DNA of 64,000 nucleotides, taken from positions 8,673,693 to 8,737,692 of the forward strand of contig CM022675.1 of assembly GCA_012295275.1 (NCBI GenBank), read 5' to 3'. Below are positions 1-64,000 of this stretch, one piece after another. Under the pieces are notes generated by a model. The model made no database searches and was not told the origin of the DNA. It saw nothing but the letters and a program-made list of their open reading frames with translations. A program made the translations under genes and the position numbers. Positions within the stretch are counted from its first letter, which is position 1, and every line of letters starts with the position of its first letter. Source of the stretch: Chrysomallon squamiferum (lineage: Eukaryota; Mollusca; Gastropoda; Neomphalida; Peltospiridae).

Positions 1-266
1 TACACACGTATATTTGAGAACAATCTTTGAATTAACTGCATCATCAAATCTTCAGTAATAGTGACTCATTCCCAAAATTACATTTCTACAACAACAAAAT
101 AAATAAATAATTATAATAACACATCACTTCCAAGCAACATTCTAATCTTTGTTGTGATGACTTAACTGCTGCATAAAGTAATCATTACTTTCTTTTTTAT
201 CTTTTAGTCCATTCTAACTACATGTACATACCATATAGTTATTAACAAACCATTGGTATTTTTTTT

Positions 267-301
<35 letters not shown>

Positions 302-590
302 CTCGATTCAGTAAGCTTCGAGTATTAATACCCAGGTTTCACTGACACCTAGTGATTAATGGAATGTTGGGGTATTATTTTTTTTTTTCCCGTTCCGATA
401 TTGGTTTACCTTCCTGTCGAGTGATACTGGTGTTTAAGCCTGTTTCCATTGTTTGGGAGTACAGGAGAAGTGAGGTGTAAAAAAAACATTAGTTTCTTAG
501 TTGGAGTTTATTTGAGCCTTCAACTTACCTTCTGAAGACATAAGAATGATAAAGCAGTTTTTCTTATACATAGGGCCTGTACTTTTTCTC

Positions 591-642
<52 letters not shown>

Positions 643-2682
643 TTGGTTGGAGGAAAGAAAGATTAATATTTTAATATGCTTTTTGTGAGCTTGTATACTT
701 TTTTAACTGAAATTTTTAAAGTGTAAGATTTTTAAATTTTTTAAATTTTTTAATATGTTTATGTTCAGATCTTGTGTTGAAACAAGAAAAAAAAATTCAA
801 ATTTTCAGAAGGAATGTTTTTAAAATAAGCAGTTTAATCTTTACTCTTGCAGTAATATACAGTTTTTAAACAAAATTTTGAAATAGTAAGCTTGAAAAAG
901 ATAATAATTTCTATTTGTTCTAAAAGGTGAAAAAGTTATAAAAAAATAACTGCCTGTTTAAGAGATCTTGAAATCTTTAAAATATTTTTATTTTTATTTT
1001 TATCCATAAAAATAATAATAATTGTAAATGTCAACAAGATTTTAAACTAGATGCCAAAAAATGTGTTGGTTTTTTTTTTTATTCTGTTTATCTAGTTACA
1101 GAAATAATTTTATGTGTTAAAAAATATTATAAAACTTTCATGCTGGAATTAAAATATCTCTAAAAAATGTTTTTAATTTTATTATTATTTTACTTTACAT
1201 ATGTAATTCTTTTTCTTCTTCTTCTTCTTTTTTTAATGTTAAGAAATTCTGTGCATGAAAAAAATAGTTTTAAGTGAAATCTTTTTTTTTTTTCTTTTCT
1301 TCTACACCTAAAAAGAATATTCACCTCAAAATTACTAATTTTTGCTATTAAATTAAACGGTACTATATTCCATGCAGGTTTATTCATTGTCGTTTGTTCT
1401 GAAGCAAATTAACACCTGAGTGAACAATTAACCTGCAGTAGGTATTTAAAATCAGGTCATCTCGTACAAAACTTTTCAAATGATGATTATTCATCGGCAA
1501 AAAAAACAGCGAAGACAGAATTTAACAAAATCTCATTTTACCAGCGAAAAAAATAGAATCAAAACTGAAAAAAAAGTTATTTTTAATTTGCTTTTGGACA
1601 GGGTTTTATTCTTTATTGCATCTGGTTGAGTTAGATAATAACATTTTTTTGTGTATTCTGTGAAAAACTAAAATGATACTGTAAATGATCTATTTTATAT
1701 ATTTTTTTTATTTCTTATATTTTTTATATTTTTTTATTTTTTTTTATTTTCTCATTTTTTATTTTTTTTTTTATTTATTTTTTATTTTTTATTTTTTAAT
1801 CTTTATATCTTTTTTTATTTTTTAAATTTTAAATTTTTGGTTTTAAATTTATTACAGTTTTATCATTTTAATTTAAACTTATTTTATTTTTATTTTATTT
1901 ATGATTTGCATTTTAGAACATGAAATTAAAATATAAATACATTTCATCTGTTTAATGTTATTTATTACATTTTTAATAATCTTGATATTTAATTTTCTTT
2001 TTAACAGTTTTCTTTTAAATATAAAATAAAAATTCTGAGTCAAATGATGTAAATCGTTTTTTAATCTTTAAAGAAAAAAGTTAAATTTTAGTACATGCTT
2101 GTAAAGCCACAGAAATTGTACAGATTTGTAAACTTTATTTTTAACAAAATTATTAAAACTATTTTATAAAAAATCCTGCAGACTTTTTGTATAAACTGTA
2201 TATAAAATATAAATGGAATTCATATTAAGATGTAGATTCTCTTCTCATGCTATGTCCTTATATTCCAAAATCTGAAATATTCTGAAATCTAAAACACTTC
2301 CAATCCAAAATCATTTTGGATAAAGGATTCTTAGGATTTAGTTAATAATATAATTTATTTAAATTTCTTTCTTTCTAATTTTTTAAATCTAATTTTTTAA
2401 ACAATGCTGTAAATTTATTCTTTTTCTTTCTTTTTATTCTGTTTTTGTTTTCTTTCACTTGACCTCTCACAGTCATTAAAATAAAATAAATGTGCTTTAA
2501 TGTGATCTACATCAGTATCCATTTACATTTTATTGTGTATTATGTTCAGACACTGGTTCAAAACTCAGTGTCAAAGGTCATTCATTCATTCATTCTTTCT
2601 TTCTTTCTTTCGTTCATTCTTCAACACTATAATTATTGCTTGTTACTTATTGTCATTATCATCATCATCATCATCATCATCA

Positions 2683-2723
<41 letters not shown>

Positions 2724-2932
2724 GTTATAGTTATTACTGTTATTATTGTTGTTGTTAATATTATTCTTAACATTATCATTGCCAATATTTCATTGTTATA
2801 ATCATTATCACCATTATCATCATTGTAATCACCATATTTGCATTATCATCATCAATTCTTCTTCTTATTCTTATTCTTATTATTATTATTATAATTATAA
2901 TTACTAATTTTATGCTGTTGTTGTTGTTGTAG
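1..2932. other. AT-rich sequence upstream of the first coding exon
   Basis: No gene is supported here. The sequence is dominated by T-rich and A-rich tracts: a TTTC microsatellite at 268-303, poly-T at 601-637, TTTTTATT-type runs at 1680-1900, and an ATC/ATT block at 2650-2925 that runs up to the acceptor of the first coding exon. Because that acceptor exists, this stretch is most likely the end of an upstream intron whose 5'UTR exon lies outside the window. No promoter can be assigned. Confidence 0.6.
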
Positions 2933-2968
2933 CTGTGTTGAGCTATGACTGTTGACGTGTACTAGACA

Positions 2969-56714
<53,746 letters not shown>

Positions 56715-56729
56715 TTTTTTTTAAAAAAA

Positions 56730-56940
56730 CAAGGATGTATGATACGCTTATCGCTGGAATTCGTTGGTGTTTTTTTTTTTTGGTGTTTTTGTTTTATGTT
56801 ATGGATGATTCGCTTATTACTGGAATTCGTGATTTTTTTTGGTATTATGTTATGGATGATACGCTTATCACTGGAATTCGTGATTTTTTTTTGTATTATG
56901 TTATGGATGATACGCTTATCACTGGAATTCATGTTTTTTG
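56730..56940 (+). repeat. Four-copy tandem repeat in the 3'UTR
   Basis: Units of about 50-65 bp contain ATGATACGCTTATCACTGGAA, TTCGTGATTTTTTTT and GTATTATGTTATGG. Copies start at about 56738, 56803, 56848 and 56906. The array begins about 25 bases after the stop codon, and its last three copies are nearly identical. Confidence 0.9.
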
Positions 56941-57635
56941 TTTGTTTTTAATGTTTTATATGTGAGGATATTTGTTGTTCAGTTTTTGTTTTTGTTTTTT
57001 TTTTTTTTAGCTAATGTCTTGATCGTGATTCCACATTGATGACGATAAGGATTAATACTGTGTGTTTGAAGCTGTGGCTTTGTGTGCATCTCTCTTTTGT
57101 AGTTCTGTATGTTTGGGTGGATGTATGCCTGTTTTATATTCGTTTTGTGTGTGTGTGTGCGCGCGACTGTGTTTTATATGCGTTTGGGCGTATGTGTGTG
57201 CGTGTGCTCGGGTCATTGGAAACAGATCTGTAACATAAACTGAATGACGTCATTTTTTGTATCTGTATGACAATGTTTTACTTTGTAGTTTGTGTGTATG
57301 ACAATGTTTTACTTTGTGTCCAGATGTTGTATTTTCAAGATATAACCGTGTATTTTTGTACGTAGGAAGTACAGTGTTATACATTTCACATAACTGACGA
57401 AAAAGTGCTACGTTTTTTTTTTTAGTGTGTCACGAACGACTGTTTGAAAACTAATGTTTTACAACTTGTCACTCTCTAGATTCACCGTTGTTGTGTTGTA
57501 TACGCATGTTTTCATTTTTCATAAACATTTCACGAAGAAAGTGGATTTTAAAAATTAATTCCTGAACTATGAAAGACATTTTCTTGTTACTATTAATCAT
57601 TATATAGTTGTTGATACTTTTTTTTTTTTTAACAT

Positions 57636-57665
57636 TTTCATAGAAGAGTTAGTCCCCTTTTACTA
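57636..57665 (+). repeat. 30-bp direct repeat, copy in the 3'UTR
   Basis: Identical to 54296-54325 and in the same orientation, so the two copies bracket the terminal coding exon. Confidence 0.95.
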
Positions 57666-57844
57666 TGAAATATTTGTAACTTTATTTTCAGAGTTATTAT
57701 AGTTTGTACATTTGAGAGTTTAAACTTTCATGTAAAAAAAAAATATATATATATATATTTTAGTTGATTCGTATAATCTCATATTTCTTTTACTAGAATT
57801 TTTATTACTGTTATTTTATATTTTATTTTTATTATTATTTTACA

Positions 57845-57911
<67 letters not shown>

Positions 57912-58190
57912 CAAAGTTTTATTTATAATTATACCCTGAGATCAAAACTAAACAAATTTTAACTTTTGCAGTTGTTATATAACGTTTACAGAACAAAAAC
58001 TGAAAATAAATAAATAAATGAATGATATGTCTCAATGATTATATAATTCCAGTTATAAACTTATTTTACTAGTTTGTGACGAATTTCTCATCACGTCAGT
58101 CATTAGAAATCCACAAATGTTTAAAGTTTACGATCATCATCATCATCATTGAATTCATTATTAATAATTAAATTAAATGCGTGAAATCAT

Positions 58191-58327
58191 GTAGCCTCAA
58201 AAAGGCCTCTGATTATTTAACCATTGTTTAGAAATCCAGATTTGGAAAGAGAAACCGTCATCAAAATCATTAAAATTTTTTAATAAATACTTCAAATATA
58301 CATTGGTGTAGCCTCAAAAAGGCCTCT
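58191..58327 (+). repeat. Two copies of a 20-bp motif
   Basis: GTAGCCTCAAAAAGGCCTCT occurs at 58191-58210 and 58308-58327, 117 bp apart. The intervening sequences are not obviously alike apart from an ATCAT/AAATCAT context. Confidence 0.9.
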
Positions 58328-59624
58328 CATTTTGGTGCTGTAGGTTAGGATATGATTTGTATATCTAGTTGGAGTAATTTTGACAAGTGATCATCGGAAA
58401 TATGTTCAAGTATCCGTGTCGTGTACATTACTTAACTTTAGGAAATGTAATACCATGTAGAATTTGGAACTTCGTTTTTAACAATTTTAAAACTGAAATT
58501 CAGAGTTTAAAATTTTACAGTCTGGTTTATAATGACAACGAAATCTTGATAAATTTTTGCAAACCTTGAAAATGTTTTTCTTTTAAAAAAAAAAAAAACT
58601 AGTTACGTTTTTCAGTGGGACCAGAAATGAAATTACAGACGAAAGAACAATATCAAGGGAGATAATACATCAACTGTTATTTATTCCTTTTCAAACGAGA
58701 GTTATTGCCCTTACATTTCATCTTTCATAATTTTCAATTCGGTGCTATTTTTTAAAATTCGCATAATATTTTTTAGAGATTATTGTTATCAAATACAGAT
58801 TCTTAAAAGCTTTTATTTTGTTTATGAAATGCAGAAACCACATAAAGGTACAGCCTGAAATGTTATGAATTGACATGTTCATATAAATTTTATATGTTTT
58901 AACATTATTTGTTTATTTTGGTTAAAACTAATTTCATACTGTAACTTTATTCAGTCACTTAAAAATAAAAAATAATCAAAAATAAAATTTAAATAATAAA
59001 TTTTAATAGTATCCAAATTTCAGTTTCGAGAAAATCTGGGAAAATTAAGAAAATCAAGTCACCTGTATTTAAAATTTATCTTATTTGTTCTATTTTCAAA
59101 GTCAACATTTATATTCATTGCATTTAAATATTTTTGTTTTTAAAGTTTCTATCTAAATTTCAAAAGCATAATATTTTTCTTATGTTTCACCAAGACGTTT
59201 ATCTTGGCATTTAATTTTATTATTTAAAAATGTATTGAATATTATTTTTATTTTAAAAGGATGAACTATTTCATTCTAATTATGTATTTTGGATTTTAAG
59301 ATACTCAGTCCTTACAGGTTTTTAGCATAACTCAGTCTGTAGAGATAATTTGATCAAATCACTATTTTAGATATCGTTTGAGAAATATTAAGCATAATAT
59401 TTTAAAAGTTTAGGCAGATTTTGTTAATAAAATGAATAGAAACTGTATTATATTTAATATGTAAAGAAAGTTTATTATAATGTAAATAACGAGTCATCAT
59501 ATTTTTAAATACTTTATTTTTGTTTATTGAACAAAGTGCCACAAAATATTACATTTTATTTTATTTTTTTTTTTTTTTTTTTATTTTAACTTTTTTATTT
59601 TTATTTTTATTTTTTAATTTGAAC

Positions 59625-59668
<44 letters not shown>

Positions 59669-59907
59669 AATCTGATATAGTATTTCCATCCATTTTTAAA
59701 AACATACCAGATCACATTTCATTTTATCACCTCATAAATGAGTGAGTCTAGACAACATTTGGATGTTGATATATTTTTGAATGACTAAAGCTTCTTTGGT
59801 GCAAATTTGTATAATTATGTTTTTGTTTTGCATGAAGTAAAAACTAAATATATTTTTAAATTACGAATTTTCAGTTCTTTGTGGTAAATAAGATTTGATT
59901 TCTTCTT

Positions 59908-60016
<109 letters not shown>

Positions 60017-60035
60017 TATTATTTAAATATTTATT

Positions 60036-60086
<51 letters not shown>

Positions 60087-60551
60087 TAATTCTCTGTTAA
60101 AAAAAAAAATCTTTATAATCACATTTTATTATTCTTGTAGGACAAAAAAACAACAAAAATACTTGAACATAATCTTTTTTATGAGTTATTTCCCTTTACT
60201 TTCTCTCTTTGTATTACTAAAAAAAAGACCCACTATTTTATCACAAAGAACTGTTCTGATTGGTTTAGAGTTTTGTTTACCCATAATGCATTTATTACTC
60301 TGTTGTTTGTTAAGAAATTTGTATGAATAGTGATATATTTAGTTACAGTTACCAGAGAACATGGTTCACTAAAAGTGAATTTTTGAGAAAAAAACAAAAC
60401 GAATTTGTGCTAATTTTGTATTGTCAGTTAAAAGATCTGTTATTACAGATCACGATATATGAATATAAATACATATATATTATAAATATATATATAAAAA
60501 CAATTATTATAGTAGACTGAGAGAAACGAAAGAAAAAATTTATAAGCTGTA

Positions 60552-60590
60552 AATAAACCAGCTTTTTGATTTGTGTTGCTTGGTTTGTTA
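60552..60590 (+). terminator. Candidate polyadenylation signal
   Basis: AATAAA at 60552-60557 is followed within about 15-35 nt by a GU-rich stretch (TTTGTGTTGCTTGGTTTGTT). This is the usual geometry of a functional signal. If used, the 3'UTR would be about 3.85 kb. AATAAA near 58003 is an alternative in poorer context. Confidence 0.3.
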
Positions 60591-60599
60591 TTTTCTTAC

Positions 60600-60615
60600 A
60601 GTTACATTACTTGTG

Positions 60616-60675
<60 letters not shown>

Positions 60676-60813
60676 GTCTTCATATCTCGTAGTTTTTAGA
60701 ACCTTTGTGATATCAGCTTCATTTTCTCTATCTTTCTCTCCCTCTCTCTCTCCCTCCCTATCTTTTCTCTCTCCCTCTCTCTCTCCCTCTCTCTCTTCAT
60801 CTATATATGTGTG

Positions 60814-60896
<83 letters not shown>

Positions 60897-62040
60897 CACT
60901 CAAACACACGAAATAAAAACAACGATAAAACAGAACTCTAATGTTTAAAAGTAGCATAATCAAATTCTTTAATAATTTAAAACTTCGTATTAAAACTTAA
61001 TAAAGCCAGATTTGTCTTCTGACTACCAAATCGGTGGGGTTTTTTTTTTTTTTGGTTTTTTTTCTTTCAAATAATTAATTTTCATTACAGCTGTCAGTTT
61101 TACGGTCCTGATGATTCAAATCCGCCACATTCTACTATTAATTTTCTCGCTTTCTTAACTCCATTAGTAAACCAAACAGTCACTTCTTAGCAGCGTAGAT
61201 ATCGTTGTCACGTGACCATCAAATAAATTCTTCCCGTTTATGTCATCGGTCTCTTATAAAGGTAAGAAAATGTTCGAGTCCTAATGAAATTCTCAGCTAC
61301 TGTGTATAATATAAACTCATACTTCATTATTAATGCGTATATTTGAAAAGAGTGTATTTTATATCGTTGTGTGCCTCAATAGCGAAAAATGTCTCTTTTT
61401 TTTAAATTAGTTTTGTTGACATCAGGGGAAACAATATGTACCTGGCCCCCTCGACATGAACAAGAAATAAAAAAAGAGAAATTATATTTGACAAATTATG
61501 AAATTTAAGATATATTGTTATAATTATAAAATATATTTCGAAAATATCAAGGATATTTTATATGTGCATATGCAGTTATTACACACGCAAACATACATAC
61601 CGATATATTCACAGGCATATCATATTGTTTTAATAACAACAACAACATGAAATATATAAATAAATAAATAAATAAATAAATAGTAATTAAAAATAACAAA
61701 GTAATAATAAGAAGAAAGTAATAGCAACATCAACAGTAATAATTATAAATAATAATAATTAGTAATTAATAACAGTGTATAGATAACAAATAGCATAAAC
61801 AACAACAACAACAACAATAATAATATAGTAAAACCTAGATATCAACAAACTGCACGTGAACGATTGAATTGTTTACAGGATTTCAGGTCACTAGAGGAAG
61901 AAAAAAATAATATTTTAAGGTGTGGAATAAGAAGAACAGAAATAAAAAGAAAAAAAAGTTTTTTTTTTAGTTTTTTTTGTTTTTTGTTTTAACTTTACAG
62001 TATTGGATATTTGTATCCAGAGTTTTGTTAGTTTTTCTTT
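60600..62040. other. 3' flank with simple repeats
   Basis: It holds a TTA tract at 60617-60675 and CT-rich sequence at 60725-60895. A complex segment at 61080-61270 has a CACGTG E-box and splice-like borders (ATTACAG ending at 61090, GTAAGA near 61261). AAAT and ACA runs follow. No gene is supported. Confidence 0.65.
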
Positions 62041-62355
62041 AGCCCGAAAACGAAGGAATTTAACAAGAACGATACAATTTTAACCGTGTCCAATGAAAAG
62101 TGAACCGATTGTTGATTGGTAAACGACGTTATAAGTGTGTCCAGCCAATCAAAATAAACATAACAAAATTCTGGACTGGAATCTTGCACATATTACGCAT
62201 CGATTGTCTTCGTTTTGCAAGGTTGTTGCGCCGGCGACTGTTAACCAGTGTACATAACGGGAGCAGTCTAAACAACGGAACGATTGCGTCTGCAAATACT
62301 AAATTGGCGTTTACGAAATTCAGAGCATCCTCGTTGTTAAAATTATAGCGTCGAC
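62040..62355. promoter_or_regulatory. CpG-containing island with CCAAT boxes, candidate promoter or enhancer
   Basis: Unlike the flanks, it has many CpGs (for example GCGCCGGCG near 62229) and three CCAAT boxes: CCAAT near 62090, inverted ATTGG near 62115 and CCAAT near 62145. An open frame of 82 codons (62100-62348) runs through it but matches nothing I recognise. It could be the promoter of a neighbouring gene beyond the window. Confidence 0.3.
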
Positions 62356-62532
62356 GAAATCGGATTAATTTATTTTTTTTTTTTTTTCTTCTTCCTTTCT
62401 TTTTCTTCTTTTTCTTTTTCTTTTTTAATGATAGAGCAATGTCTGTCACTGTGTGTATGTGTTTGTTTTTGTTTGTGTGTGTGTGTGTGACGTATATATA
62501 TATATATATATATACGTACGTACCTATAACTA

Positions 62533-62555
62533 TATATATGTATTATGCATGTTTG

Positions 62556-62603
<48 letters not shown>

Positions 62604-62636
62604 CATATATATACAAACATGCATAATACATATATA
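62533..62636. repeat. Perfect 32-bp inverted repeat with 40-bp spacer
   Basis: The left arm 62533-62564 is the exact reverse complement of the right arm 62605-62636; each contains a non-repetitive core (GTATTATGCATGTTTGTA on the left) flanked by TA dinucleotides. The spacer is mostly TA and CA repeat and could extend the stem. It could form a long hairpin or cruciform. Confidence 0.9.
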
Positions 62637-62689
62637 GACTTATACATACATATTTTATACAAACATACGTACTAGTATTATAATTAATA

Positions 62690-62936
62690 ATGGAGCTACT
62701 ACTACTACTACTACGAAATACGGCTACTAGACCTGCAATTGCTTCTACTACTACTACTACTATTACTATTACTACTACTATTATAACTACTACTACTAAT
62801 GCTATTATTATTATTACACCTACTAATACTACCACTACTACTACTACTACTATTACTACTTCTATTATAACTACTACTACTAATGCTATTATTATTATTA
62901 CACCTACTAATACTACCACTACAACTACTACTACTA

Positions 62937-62988
<52 letters not shown>

Positions 62989-62990
62989 GA
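62690..62990. repeat. ACT/ATT trinucleotide block with internal 84-bp duplication
   Basis: CTA/CTT and TTA trinucleotides run for 300 bp. A segment containing TTATAACTACTACTACTAAT then GCTATTATTATTATTACACC is repeated 84 bp downstream almost without change. The 130-residue antisense and 99-residue sense open frames are artefacts. Confidence 0.9.
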
Positions 62991-64000
62991 CACAGCATAA
63001 ATAAACATTTTTCAAAAACGATAATTATTATATTCCTATAACTAATAATCCCAAGAATAAGAAAACAATTACTTACCATGCTACTCATTGTCTCGTATTC
63101 CAATTATTACAAACCACAATAGCAGCGAAATTAACACAAATAACAGTAAATATCTACTCATTTAATACCTCTGTTTAATTTCACTGTCAGTGTTGGATAT
63201 TGTGGTTATTATAGACGCTGAATAAATACGTTACTGATTTCTACAATGTGTAATAAAATAACTGGTCTTCCTATTATAAATATTGACAGATGGGTTAATA
63301 TTAATGTTTTGTAATGAAGGTAAAAGAGACAGAGAGAGAGAAAAAAAATATATATATTTGAAAATTTCACCAGCCTGTTCTTCAGTGATTTAATGTTTAT
63401 TGAGTTAGTGTGGGTGTACTTGATTGTGTGTGTGTGTGTGTGTCTGTGTGTCTGTGTATATCTGTTTGTGAGTCTGTGTGTGTGTGTGGGTGGGTGGGTG
63501 GGTGTTTTGGTTGTCCGTGCTTCAGCCTTTCCATATATGTGTGTTTGTGCGTGTGCGTTTTAATGCAAAAAAAACAGATTGTTTATTTGCTTGTTTCCAT
63601 AATTTACTTTTTTTTTTTCTTTATTACGTATACTCTTTATTATAATATAAATTTAAATCATTTTTAATTTTAATACATTATTATTATTAGTAGTAGTAGT
63701 AGTAGTATTAATATTATTATTATTATTATTATTTATGTAATAAACAATCTTCAAATTATTAAGGATTTTCTTCAGTATATTTTTTCTTTCTTTTATTTAA
63801 TAGATTTAAATCATTCTTATTTTAATTTATTTTATATTAGTTTTCATTTTAAATTCACAGGTGTGAATATTTCCATCGTTTTCTGTTTTTAGGTTTAGTC
63901 TTCTCATATTCTTTCTTTCTGTTTCGTAACTTTCTTTAATTAAAAATGATCGTATAAAGTTACCTTTATCTTTTTTCTTTTTTTTTCATTCGTTCGTTTT
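62990..64000. other. AT-rich 3' end of the window
   Basis: GT-rich sequence lies at 63420-63505, ending in a GGGT run, and TTA/AGT trinucleotides at about 63680-63732. No gene was seen. Confidence 0.7.

Noticed and set aside
2490-2801. 103-residue open frame just upstream of exon 1
   Set aside because: Mostly poly-Ile from ATC/ATT repeats and in the presumed upstream intron.
61090-61261. A possible exon of a neighbouring gene with ATTACAG and GTAAGA borders
   Set aside because: All three frames contain stops, so it could only be untranslated, and no other support exists.

Overview
The window carries one protein-coding gene on the + strand: a GLI/Ci-family zinc-finger transcription factor, the nuclear effector of Hedgehog signalling. 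It is complete from start codon to stop codon. I can place 17 coding exons from ATG 2969 to TGA 56714. Every exon-exon junction keeps frame, and apart from two single-base frame breaks the exons sum to 4752 nt, or 1583 codons plus stop, about the length of vertebrate GLI3. Recognisable parts, in order, are an N-terminal region with the DPRNG and EGRYH motifs, a basic RKR block, a SYGH Sufu-binding motif, five C2H2 fingers, a cluster of RRxS protein-kinase-A sites, an acidic IPDD-type segment, a Met/Gln/Asn-rich region with polyQ, and a conserved C-terminal MSSVL/LAEE tail.

The background is a very AT-rich animal genome full of long microsatellites and degenerate minisatellites. A single GLI2/GLI3-like gene with short 3' introns and a 34.5-kb first intron suggests an invertebrate bilaterian. 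A lophotrochozoan, perhaps a mollusc, is my best guess, but nothing in the sequence proves it.

Layout: 1-2932 is AT-rich sequence upstream of the first coding exon. Exon 1 (2933-3047) holds a short 5'UTR and the first 26 codons. 3048-37547 is intron 1: simple repeats, several minisatellites, a tRNA-like tandem array, an array of nuclear-receptor-type half-sites and a few more complex GC-richer islands. 37548-53400 holds exons 2-16 with introns of 0.4-2.9 kb. 54366-56714 is the large terminal exon. 56715-64000 is 3'UTR and flank.

The most unusual observation is that several introns contain tandem arrays whose units include the edge of the neighbouring exon and its splice site. The clearest case is the second zinc-finger exon, which lies between two such arrays; copies of its acceptor lie upstream and decaying copies of its HTGEKPHKC coding end lie downstream. 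Exons 7 and 15 show the same at their donors. The second notable point is the two single-base frame breaks, one in zinc finger 3 and one in the terminal exon. Both lie in short homopolymers and are more likely sequence errors than real lesions. No other protein-coding gene, intact tRNA, rRNA or autonomous transposon was found.
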